Below are positions 26,849-37,970 of a DNA stretch of 64,000 nt, piece after piece. This stretch comes from Tepidamorphus gemmatus (GTDB lineage: Bacteria; Pseudomonadota; Alphaproteobacteria; Rhizobiales; Tepidamorphaceae). Each line of letters opens with the position of its first letter. The stretch's first letter is position 1. The notes below the pieces were generated by a model. The model saw only the letters and a list, made by a program, of their open reading frames with translations. It searched no databases and had not been told where the DNA came from. The stretch is taken from the NCBI RefSeq assembly GCF_004346195.1, contig NZ_SMAK01000002.1:372001-436000 (forward strand), in the 5' to 3' direction. The position numbers and the translations under genes were made by a program.

Positions 26849-27777
26849 CGCCGCGATCCGGGCTGGCCCGCCATTTCGCGCCCTCTGGGCCGTGGACGAC
26901 CCTCGCGGAATGCCTGGGGGGTGATGCCGGTATAGCGGCGGAAGAAGCGGGTGAAGTGCGTCGGGTCGTTGAATCCCAGATCATAGGCGATCTCGCTGAC
27001 CGACTGATCGGTGAACATCAGCTGGCGCTTCGCCTCCGTGACAACCCGCTGGCGGACCAGATGGCCCGCGGTGACGCCCGCCACCCGCTTGCAGTGATCG
27101 TTCAGCCGGTCGGCCGTCAGGCCGAGCGCCTCGGCGTAGTCCGCAAGCCGCCGCGTCCGCCGGAACTCCGACTCGACCAGATTGAGCAGCCGCTCGACCG
27201 TCGTGTCGCTGCGCCGTAGTGTCACACTGTCGTGACGCAAGCGGCTCGCGGCGACCCGGCCGGCCTCAATGACCAGTAGAGTCAGGCAGGCACGCATGGC
27301 GAGCCGGTACCCGTCCCGGCCGAGTTCATGCTCCTCGGCGAGCAGGTCGAACAGGTCAGTCAGGCGAGACAGGTCGTCCTGCGGCCCGAACGGGACGAGG
27401 ATCCGTCGATGTCCCTCGGCGAGTTGCCCGGCGAGAGATTCGCCTGCCGCCGGCGTCGCGCCGACGACGTCGCGCGAATAGGACAGTACATGACCTCGGG
27501 TCCCCGCCTCGAAGCGGAAGCCGTGCACTGCCAGCGGCGGCACGAAGATCAGCACCGGTGCGGCAAAGGGCAGCAGCGACTCTTCGAACGTCATTTCGCC
27601 GCGGCCGGCCGCGATGAACAGGATCTGGCCGAGATGGCGGTGACTGTGCGGCGCGATCTGCCAGCCATGCCGCCAGGATCGTGAGGCGATGGTTTCGATG
27701 TGGACGAAATCGAAGACGTGATCGTCCGCGTGCTCGCCGTAGAGATGGAATTGCGGGATCGCGGCGCTCGTCGGCAT
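26845..27777 (-). CDS. AraC family transcriptional regulator, PobR-like
   Basis: 310 aa from the ATG at 27777; the frame extends to 27981 but the extra 68 residues look non-coding. The N-terminal cupin-like sensor domain is visible as HGWQIAPHSHRHLGQILFIAAGRG. The C-terminal AraC DNA-binding domain carries two helix-turn-helix units, LADYAEALGLTADRLNDHCK and the signature SEIAYDLGFNDPTHFTRFFRR. AraC-type regulators of this build control pobA or pca genes in response to 4-hydroxybenzoate or protocatechuate; control of pcaBDC or of the adjacent TRAP genes is inferred from position. Confidence 0.88.
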   Translation of the reverse strand: MPTSAAIPQFHLYGEHADDHVFDFVHIETIASRSWRHGWQIAPHSHRHLGQILFIAAGRGEMTFEESLLPFAAPVLIFVPPLAVHGFRFEAGTRGHVLSYSRDVVGATPAAGESLAGQLAEGHRRILVPFGPQDDLSRLTDLFDLLAEEHELGRDGYRLAMRACLTLLVIEAGRVAASRLRHDSVTLRRSDTTVERLLNLVESEFRRTRRLADYAEALGLTADRLNDHCKRVAGVTAGHLVRQRVVTEAKRQLMFTDQSVSEIAYDLGFNDPTHFTRFFRRYTGITPQAFREGRPRPRGREMAGQPGSRR

Positions 27778-28066
27778 CTCTGGCAACTGTGGGGATGGCA
27801 AGAGTCGGGGAACGGCCGGTGCACTCCTCGAACTCCGGCCGGCAGGGGCCGGATCTATCATGATAGGCTGGCAAGGCGGGCCGGTGAACGCGGAATGAGC
27901 GGTGCTTGCGCTCGCAATGCGAACAAGCGATCGACATACGACCATCCGACGCCGGCTCTCGGTTGCGCACCGTCCGGCCATCGCGGATAGTCAGAGGCAC
28001 TTCAGGATGGACTGCCGCATGCGAACGGCAGCCAGATGCGAAACAACTGCCCTTGGGAGGTCTTCC

Positions 28067-29104
28067 ATGAGACGCACCGCTCTTGCGCTCACAGCCGCGA
28101 TCGCGCTGCTGGGCTCGACGGCGATCCCGGCCTTGGCCCAGGATGTCGTCCTCAAGATCCATCAGTTCCTGCCGGCCCAGGCGCCGATCCCGGCGAATTT
28201 CATCAAGCCGTGGGCGGAGAAGGTCGAGGCGGAGTCGAACGGCCGCATCAAGTTCGAGCTGTATCCGGCCATGCAGCTCGGCGGTGCGCCGCCGGCGCTC
28301 TACGATCAGGTGCGCGATGGCGTCGCCGACATCGTCTGGACGCTGCCGGGATATACCCCCGGCCGGTTCCCCGGCACCGAGGCGTTCGAGCTGCCGTTCA
28401 TGCCGGCCAGCGGCGAGGCGACCTCGCAGGCCGCATGGGAATTCTACGACAAGCACCTGCGCGATGAATTCGCCGACGTCCACATCATCGCCGTCCACAC
28501 CCACGGCCCCGGCCTGCTGCACGTGAAGGGAGACGGCGTCCGCAAGCTCGAGGACATGCAGGGCCTCAAGCTGCGCGGCCCGACCCGCGTCATCACCAAG
28601 CTGCTGGAGCAGCTCGGCGCAACGCCGGTCGGCATGCCGGTCCCGGCGGTTCCCGAAGCCCTTTCGAAGGGCGTCATCGACGGCACGGTGATCCCGTGGG
28701 AGGTGACGCGGCCACTCAAGGTCGCGGAGCTCGTCGACACGCATACCGGTTTTTCAGGCGACCGAGGGCTCTACACGAGCTTCTTCATCTTCGCCATGAA
28801 CAAGGACAAGTACGAGTCGCTTCCGGACGACCTAAAGAAGGTCATCGATGACAATTCCGGTCTCGAGACTGCGAGATGGGCCGGCCGCGTGATGGACGAG
28901 GGCGACATTCCCGGCAAGGCTGCCGCCGAGGCACGCGGCAACACGATCATCATCCTGGACGAGGCCGAGACGCAGCGCTGGAAGGAGGCGTCGCAGCCTG
29001 TCATCGTCGCCTGGATCGCCGAGATGAATGACAAGGGTCTCGATGGCCAGGCACTGTATGAAGATGCCAAGGCTCTGATCGCAAAGTACGCGTCGGGGAG
29101 CTGA
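28067..29104 (+). CDS. dctP: TRAP transporter substrate-binding protein DctP
   Basis: 345 aa from ATG 28067 (GGGAGG six bases upstream). A signal peptide covers about residues 1-25, ending ALAQD. The DctP fold is shown by HQFLPAQAPIPANFIKPWAEKVE, YDQVRDGVADIVWTLPGYTP, the ligand-carboxylate-binding arginine region LKLRGPTRVITKLL and KGVIDGTVIPWEV. It captures organic acids in the periplasm for DctQM. Its place beside pca genes makes an aromatic or related acid a reasonable guess. A stable hairpin separates it from dctQ. Confidence 0.93.
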   Translation: MRRTALALTAAIALLGSTAIPALAQDVVLKIHQFLPAQAPIPANFIKPWAEKVEAESNGRIKFELYPAMQLGGAPPALYDQVRDGVADIVWTLPGYTPGRFPGTEAFELPFMPASGEATSQAAWEFYDKHLRDEFADVHIIAVHTHGPGLLHVKGDGVRKLEDMQGLKLRGPTRVITKLLEQLGATPVGMPVPAVPEALSKGVIDGTVIPWEVTRPLKVAELVDTHTGFSGDRGLYTSFFIFAMNKDKYESLPDDLKKVIDDNSGLETARWAGRVMDEGDIPGKAAAEARGNTIIILDEAETQRWKEASQPVIVAWIAEMNDKGLDGQALYEDAKALIAKYASGS

Positions 29105-29146
29105 GCGGACACGAGAGTCGACGGCACCCGGCAAGGGATGCCATCG

Positions 29147-29173
29147 GCGGCGGAGCGGAACCCGCTCCGCCGC
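29147..29173 (+). promoter_or_regulatory. Intercistronic hairpin between dctP and dctQ
   Basis: A perfect 12-bp inverted repeat (GCGGCGGAGCGG at 29147-29158 and CCGCTCCGCCGC at 29162-29173) with an AAC loop and no T-run lies in the 98-base gap. Such hairpins often keep the binding-protein message abundant relative to the permease message; that role is inferred. Confidence 0.6.
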
Positions 29174-29202
29174 GGCCTCACGGACGAGAGACTTGCCTCG
29201 GC

Positions 29203-29775
29203 ATGCCGCAGCTGACCCATCCGCCCGCCGGTATCGCCCCCGCACTCGAAGCACGGGTGGGGTTGTGGATCGGGCGGTTCGCCGCGGCACTCGCCCTGAC
29301 CGGCGGAGTTCTGCTGATCGTGCTGGTGATCCTGTCGGTCATCAGCATCACGGGGCGCGGAATGGCCGGCTGGATCGATTTCCTGCCATTCCGACCGGGA
29401 CCGATACCCGGTGACTTCGAACTGGTCTCGGCCGGGTGTGCCGTGGCCGTATGCACCTTCCTGCCGTGGTGCCAGCTCAGGAGGGGCCACGTCACCGTCG
29501 ACGTCTTCATCACCCGGCTGCCCCCGCGGGGACGGGCGGTGCTGACCCTTGTCGGCAATGTACTGATGACCGGCGCGGTCGCCATCATCGCCTGGCGCCT
29601 GCAACTCGGTTTGGCCGACAAGATGCGCTACGGCGAAACCACCATGATCCTGCAGATGCCGGTCTGGTGTGGCTATGCCGGGGCGGTGGTCGGGCTCTGG
29701 GCCTTCGCGCTGACCGCGCTCTATACCGTCTGGCGATCGATCAACGAGATCGCGCAGGGACGTGACGGGGACTGA
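29203..29775 (+). CDS. dctQ: TRAP transporter small permease DctQ
   Basis: 190 aa with four membrane segments (about residues 25-48, 72-90, 109-130 and 155-175). The family's pattern after the second segment, CQLRRGHVTVDVFITRLPP, is present. It forms the membrane complex with DctM and contacts the loaded DctP. It overlaps dctM by one base (TGATG), ensuring coupled translation. Confidence 0.92.
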   Translation: MPQLTHPPAGIAPALEARVGLWIGRFAAALALTGGVLLIVLVILSVISITGRGMAGWIDFLPFRPGPIPGDFELVSAGCAVAVCTFLPWCQLRRGHVTVDVFITRLPPRGRAVLTLVGNVLMTGAVAIIAWRLQLGLADKMRYGETTMILQMPVWCGYAGAVVGLWAFALTALYTVWRSINEIAQGRDGD

Positions 29776-31094
29776 TGGACCGCCTGGAAATCGCCCTCCT
29801 CTCCTTCCCGGTGCTGCTCGGGATGATCTTCCTCAGGGTGCCGATCGGGCTTGCCATGCTGATCTGCGGCATCGTCGGGACTGGTCTCGTCGCCGGCTGG
29901 GTTCCGATCCTGGCGAGCCTCAAGTCGCTCACCTACGACGTCCTGTCGAACCACAGCCTGTCGATCATCCCGATGTTCCTGCTGATGGGTCAGTTCGCGA
30001 CCAAGGGCGGCATCTCGCGGGCATTATTCCGGGCTGCGGCTGCGTTTCTGGGCCACCGCAAGGGTGGCGTCGCAATGGCAGCCGTCGGAGCCTGTGCAGG
30101 CTTCGGGGCGATCTGCGGATCGTCGCTCGCCACGGCGGCCACGATGGCGCAGGTGGCGCTCCCCGAGATGCGCCGCTACGGGTATTCCGGCGCGCTTGCG
30201 ACCGGGACGCTGGCCGCGGGCGGAACCCTCGGCATCCTGATCCCGCCGTCAATCGTCCTGGTGATCTACGCGATCCTCGCCGAACAGAACATCGTCAAGA
30301 TGTTCATCGCCGCCTTCGTGCCCGGACTGCTCGCGGCGATCGGCTTCATGCTGGTGATCGCCATCTATGTGCGCACGGTGCCGACGGCGGCAACGGCCGG
30401 CGAGCGGGTACCGGCCCGCGAACGGCTGCGCGCCCTCGTCGAGATCTGCCCGGTCGCGCTGATCTTCGCGCTCGTGATCGGAGGCATCTATGTCGGCTGG
30501 TTCACGCCGACGGAGGCCGCCGCCATCGGCGCGGCAGGAACCGGCCTACTGGCGATGCGCTCCGGCGGTCTCGACTGGAAGGGCCTTGCCGACGCGCTGC
30601 TGGCGACAGCGGTATCGACCGCGATGATCTATTTCATCGTGTTCGGTGCGCAGGTGTTCAATACCTTTCTCGCCTTCACCCAGCTTCCGCAATTCACCGC
30701 CGACTGGGTGGCCGCGTCGGGTCTCAGTCCCTGGCTGGTGCTGACCCTGATCCTGTTTGCCTATCTCGTGTTCGGCTGCGTGATGGATTCGCTGTCGATG
30801 ATCCTGCTCACCGTGCCGATCTTCTTCCCGCTGATCATGACGCTCGATTTCGGCATGAGTCCCGAGGAAACCGCGATCTGGTTCGGGATCCTGGTGCTGA
30901 TCGTCGTCGAACTCGGCCTCGTCACGCCGCCGGTCGGCATGAACATCTTCATCATCAACTCGATGGCCCGCGACGTGCCGATGACTGCGACCTATCGCGG
31001 TGTCCTGCCGTTCCTGGGGGCGGAACTGGTCCGCGTCGCGCTCCTGACGGCGGTACCATGGATCGTGCTTTTCCTACCACGGGCGATGGGTTGA
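29775..31094 (+). CDS. dctM: TRAP transporter large permease DctM
   Basis: 439 aa with about eleven to twelve hydrophobic segments. Family motifs are MFLLMGQFATKGGISRALF, GAICGSSLATAATMAQVALPEMRRYGY (in two parts) and GTLAAGGTLGILIPPSIVLV, plus PPVGMNIFIINSMA near the end. It moves the organic acid across the inner membrane using a Na+ or H+ gradient. Last gene of the dctPQM unit; 139 bases with a likely promoter separate it from livH. Confidence 0.95.
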   Translation: MDRLEIALLSFPVLLGMIFLRVPIGLAMLICGIVGTGLVAGWVPILASLKSLTYDVLSNHSLSIIPMFLLMGQFATKGGISRALFRAAAAFLGHRKGGVAMAAVGACAGFGAICGSSLATAATMAQVALPEMRRYGYSGALATGTLAAGGTLGILIPPSIVLVIYAILAEQNIVKMFIAAFVPGLLAAIGFMLVIAIYVRTVPTAATAGERVPARERLRALVEICPVALIFALVIGGIYVGWFTPTEAAAIGAAGTGLLAMRSGGLDWKGLADALLATAVSTAMIYFIVFGAQVFNTFLAFTQLPQFTADWVAASGLSPWLVLTLILFAYLVFGCVMDSLSMILLTVPIFFPLIMTLDFGMSPEETAIWFGILVLIVVELGLVTPPVGMNIFIINSMARDVPMTATYRGVLPFLGAELVRVALLTAVPWIVLFLPRAMG

Positions 31095-31117
31095 CCATGG
31101 TCGGACAAGCTCGGTGA

Positions 31118-31146
31118 TTGTCACTTATGTGACGGGTTGCTATGAC
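31118..31146 (+). promoter_or_regulatory. Probable promoter and operator of the liv operon
   Basis: TTGTCA at 31118-31123 and TATGAC at 31141-31146 are separated by exactly 17 bases, a good sigma70-type pair. A perfect inverted repeat GTCAC-TTAT-GTGAC (31120-31133) overlaps the -35 box and the spacer, where a repressor could block polymerase. livH begins at 31234. Confidence 0.5.
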
Positions 31147-31233
31147 CAGTGAGGGGGTCCGCACGGGCCCGACGCGATACCGGCCAAGAACCGACCAAGA
31201 TCGGCCGGCGCTTCTTCGAGGGGGCTCTCGCGC

Positions 31234-33499
<2,266 letters not shown>

Positions 33500-33503
<4 letters not shown>

Positions 33504-34399
33504 CGACTGCGGCAAACCAGGCGGCGACGAGGCCGCGATGGCAGGCAGACCCCGTGCTCACCGTCGAGCACCTGACCATGCGGTTCGGCGGGCTTGTCGC
33601 CGTCGACAATTTGAGCTTCTCGGTGGGGCGCGGCGACATCACCGCGATCATCGGCCCGAACGGCGCCGGCAAGACGACGGTGTTCAACTGCCTGACCGGC
33701 TTCTACAAGCCGACCGAGGGGATGATCACCATGCGTCGGGCGAGCGGCGAGACCTTCCTCCTGGAGCGGATGCCCGACTTCCGCATCGCCGCGCAGGCGA
33801 AGGTTGCCCGCACGTTCCAGAACATCCGCCTGTTCGGCGGAATGACGGTTCTGGAAAACCTGATGGTTGCCCAGCACAACCGGCTGATGGTCGATTCCTA
33901 CTATACCTTGGGCGGCATCTTCGGACTGGCGCATTTCCGCCGCTCGGAACGGGCTGCCGTGGAAAAGGCCAAGTACTGGCTTGACCAGATCAATCTCACC
34001 GATCGTGCCGACGATCCGGCCGCCGACCTGCCCTACGGCGCCCAGCGCAGGCTCGAGATCGCCCGCGCCATGTGCACGGAGCCGGAGCTGCTTTGCCTTG
34101 ACGAACCGGCCGCCGGCCTCAACCCGCGCGAGTCGGCGGAGCTCAACGAGCTTCTGCGTTACATCCGCGACAGGCATTCCACCTCGGTGCTGCTGATCGA
34201 GCATGACATGAGCGTCGTGATGGAGATATCCGACCACGTCATCGTTCTCGACTACGGCGAGAAGATTTCGGACGGAACGCCCGAACAGGTGCGCAACGAT
34301 CCCTCGGTGATCGCCGCCTATCTCGGCGTCGAGGACGAGGAGGTCAACGAGGTTGAACGCGAGGTCGGCGCCATCGACGCGGACGGAGGGCGGGCATGA
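33500..34399 (+). CDS. livG: Branched-chain amino acid ABC ATPase LivG
   Basis: 299 aa from the ATG overlapping the livM stop. Walker A GPNGAGKTT, the degenerate signature LPYGAQRRLEIARA and Walker B LLCLDEPAAGLNP are present, with the H-loop LIEHDMSVVM. The C-terminus has an acidic extension (VEDEEVNEVEREVG). It powers uptake with LivF, and overlaps livF by four bases. Confidence 0.95.
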
Positions 34400-35136
34400 G
34401 CGCGGCCGATTCCTCTCCGCCACTGCTGTCGGTGCGCGGCGTCGAGACGCACTACGGCAAGATCATTGCGTTGCGGGGCGTCGATCTGGATGTCCGGTCC
34501 GGCGAGATCGTCACGCTGATCGGGGCAAACGGGGCCGGCAAGTCGACGCTGATGATGACCATCTGCGGCAATCCGCGGGCGAGCGCCGGCACGATCCTTT
34601 TCGACGGCATCGACATCACGCGCATGCCGACGCACGAGATCATGCGGCTGCGGATCGCCCAGTCGCCCGAGGGACGCAGGATCTTCCCGAGAATGACGGT
34701 ATTCGAGAACCTGCAGATGGGCGCCTCGATCACCGACCTGTCGCATTTCGACGAGGATCTCGAGCGGGTCTACACGCTGTTCCCCGTGCTCAAGAAGCGG
34801 TCGGCCCAGCGCGGTGGAACGCTGTCGGGAGGCGAACAGCAGATGCTGGCGATCGCGCGCGCGCTGATGAGCCGCCCGCGGCTGCTGCTGCTGGACGAAC
34901 CCTCGCTCGGGCTGGCGCCGCTGATCGTCAAGCAGATCTTCGAGGTGATCGGCGAACTGAACCGGGTCGAGGGGCTCACCGTGTTCCTGGTCGAGCAGAA
35001 TGCCTACCATGCGCTGAAGCTCGCTCATCGCGGCTATGTGATGGTCAACGGATCGATCACGATGAGCGGCAGTGGCAGCGAGCTGCTGGCCCGGGAGGAG
35101 GTTCGCTCGGCCTATCTCGAAGGCGGACGGCATTGA
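34396..35136 (+). CDS. livF: Branched-chain amino acid ABC ATPase LivF
   Basis: 246 aa. Walker A GANGAGKST, signature LSGGEQQMLAIARA, Walker B LLLLDEPSLGLAP and the LivF-typical ending (FLVEQNAYHALKLAHRGYVM, then REEVRSAYLEGGRH) are clear. Second nucleotide-binding subunit of the importer. The small membrane-protein gene starts seven bases after its stop. Confidence 0.95.
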   Translation: MSAADSSPPLLSVRGVETHYGKIIALRGVDLDVRSGEIVTLIGANGAGKSTLMMTICGNPRASAGTILFDGIDITRMPTHEIMRLRIAQSPEGRRIFPRMTVFENLQMGASITDLSHFDEDLERVYTLFPVLKKRSAQRGGTLSGGEQQMLAIARALMSRPRLLLLDEPSLGLAPLIVKQIFEVIGELNRVEGLTVFLVEQNAYHALKLAHRGYVMVNGSITMSGSGSELLAREEVRSAYLEGGRH

Positions 35137-35143
35137 GGCGCAC

Positions 35144-35488
35144 ATGGGACTTCTCTGGGAAAGCAGTTTCGGCGTGTTCCTGCTGGTGACGGTCTGCCTC
35201 GGCGGCGCCGCCGCCTTCATGACCGGCCGCGCGATCGCCTCGACCTGGCGCCCGGTATGGCAGCTTCCGGCCTATCTGCTGCTGCTCGCCGCCGCCGCCC
35301 GGTTCCTGCATTTCTCGCTGTTCGGCGGCTCGCTGCTGTCGCTGCACTATTATTTTGTCGACCTTGTCATCCTGGGTGTTTTCGGAGCGCTCGGATTCCG
35401 TCTGATGCGGGTTCGCCAGATGGTTACGCAGTACGGCTGGCTCTATGAACGGGCCGGTCCCTTCGGCTGGAGGGATCGGCGATCCTGA
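35144..35488 (+). CDS. DUF6867-like small membrane protein
   Basis: 114 aa from ATG 35144, seven bases after livF. Three membrane segments are likely (about residues 8-27, 43-60 and 72-90), with the conserved-looking TGRAIASTWRPVWQLPAYLL and FLHFSLFGGSLLSLHYYFVD. Proteins of this type recur directly behind livF in many alphaproteobacteria (DUF6867, from memory). Its position inside the liv operon suggests an accessory role in the transporter, not shown. Confidence 0.7.
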   Translation: MGLLWESSFGVFLLVTVCLGGAAAFMTGRAIASTWRPVWQLPAYLLLLAAAARFLHFSLFGGSLLSLHYYFVDLVILGVFGALGFRLMRVRQMVTQYGWLYERAGPFGWRDRRS

Positions 35489-35628
35489 ATGCTGGCGAAT
35501 CATTGCCGACGTTTCATCCGCCAGCCGTTCCTAATCCCGAAAATCCGTGCAATATAGGCTTCAACCGGGCTCGTCCCGGGAGAAACCCAGGGGCCGAACC
35601 GGCCCGCATTCTGGAGGGAGTCGACTTC

Positions 35629-36732
<1,104 letters not shown>

Positions 36733-36756
36733 TCGTCGGGCAACCGGTTTCCAGGG

Positions 36757-36786
36757 AAGGCCCGGTCTTGCGCCGGGCCTTCTTCC
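36757..36786 (+). terminator. Intrinsic terminator after livK
   Basis: Stem AAGGCCCGG (36757-36765) pairs with CCGGGCCTT (36773-36781) around a seven-base loop, followed by CTTCCT. It begins 24 bases after the livK stop. Confidence 0.8.
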
Positions 36787-36870
36787 TGCCATCGCCTCCG
36801 TCCGTTCGCCCGACTGTCGGTCCGACCCCGCCCGCCTTGCGCGGGATTCGGCACGAGAGGCCCTGACGCG

Positions 36871-37875
36871 ATGACTCCGGGACCAAGAAACAGCCTCACC
36901 GATGTCGCCGGTCTCTCGGTTGGCAACGCCGACGACGATCGTCTGATGTCCGGCACCACGGTCATACTGTGCGACGAGCCCTCGGTGGCGTCCGTCGACG
37001 TGCGTGGTGGCGGGCCAGGTACCCGCGACACCGAACTGCTCGCGCCGGAGATGACGGTACCGCGCGTCGATGCGGTCGTGATCTCCGGCGGGTCCGCGTA
37101 TGGCCTCGATGCCGCGTCCGGCGTCCAGGCTTGGCTGCGGGACAAGGGCCGTGGCTTTGCCGTCGGCCCGGTTACCGTACCGATCGTTCCGCAGGCGATC
37201 CTGTTCGATCTGATCAATGGCGGCGACAAGAATTGGGGGAAGTTCCCGCCCTATCGCGAACTCGGCTGGGCAGCTTGCGAATCGGCCACCAAGGACTTCG
37301 CCATCGGCTCGGTCGGCGCGGGTCTCGGCGCGACCACCGCAACGCTGCGCGGCGGCCTCGGCACCGCCTCGGCAGTCACCGACGACGGCTACACCGTCGC
37401 CGCGATCGTCGCGGTCAATTGCGTCGGCCGCGTGACGATCGGCGATGGCCCGCATTTCTGGGCCGGGGCGTGGGAGGCCGGTGCGGAGTATGGCGGCCAT
37501 GGCCTGCCGGCCCATGTCGACGAGGCAGCGCTCGCGCCCTACTCCAAGCTCGATGCCCTCTCGTCGACGACGCCGGCGCTGGTCGCCACAGACGCGGTAC
37601 TCACCAAAGCAGAAGCGAAACGTCTCGCCGTGATGGCACAGGACGGAATGGCGCGCGCGATCCATCCCGTGCACACGCCGCTCGATGGCGACACGGTCTT
37701 TGCGGTGGCAACCGGCAGGAAGCCGATGAACGACCCGGTGGTCGACATGATGCGGATCGGCGCGGCGGCTGCCCGCTGTCTCGCCCGGGCGATCTGCAGG
37801 GCGGTTTACGAGGCCGGTCAGGGCGGGCGCGGTCCGGCCCGGTGGCCAGCCTATCGTGACCTCTTTCCACGCTAG
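36871..37875 (+). CDS. P1 family peptidase (DmpA/BapA-type)
   Basis: 334 aa. The family's N-terminus NSLTDVAGLSVGNADD and VDVRGGGPGTRDTELL are present, then VISGGSAYGLDAASGV and the second-chain start around SSTTPALVATDAVLTKAEA. P1 peptidases are Ntn-like: the precursor cleaves itself and the new N-terminal Ser/Thr is the nucleophile; cleavage within the SSTT run (about residues 231-234) is inferred by analogy with NTT/NSS sites. Substrates are N-terminal residues of peptides, including D- or beta-amino acids. It is a single gene with its own surroundings. Confidence 0.9.
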   Translation: MTPGPRNSLTDVAGLSVGNADDDRLMSGTTVILCDEPSVASVDVRGGGPGTRDTELLAPEMTVPRVDAVVISGGSAYGLDAASGVQAWLRDKGRGFAVGPVTVPIVPQAILFDLINGGDKNWGKFPPYRELGWAACESATKDFAIGSVGAGLGATTATLRGGLGTASAVTDDGYTVAAIVAVNCVGRVTIGDGPHFWAGAWEAGAEYGGHGLPAHVDEAALAPYSKLDALSSTTPALVATDAVLTKAEAKRLAVMAQDGMARAIHPVHTPLDGDTVFAVATGRKPMNDPVVDMMRIGAAAARCLARAICRAVYEAGQGGRGPARWPAYRDLFPR

Positions 37876-37891
37876 TCGGACCCGCGCCGGC

Positions 37892-37909
37892 CGGTTGCGC
37901 GCGCAACCG
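37892..37909. promoter_or_regulatory. Perfect 18-bp palindrome upstream of sqdB
   Basis: CGGTTGCGCGCGCAACCG is its own reverse complement. It lies 16 bases after the peptidase stop and 61 bases before sqdB. It could be an operator for sqdB or the stem of a weak terminator (CTCCTGTGTTT follows). Confidence 0.5.
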
Positions 37910-37970
37910 CTCCTGTGTTTAGTGCGTCAGGGACCCGACTGCGCAATCCAGATCGGATCAGGGTGTATCC

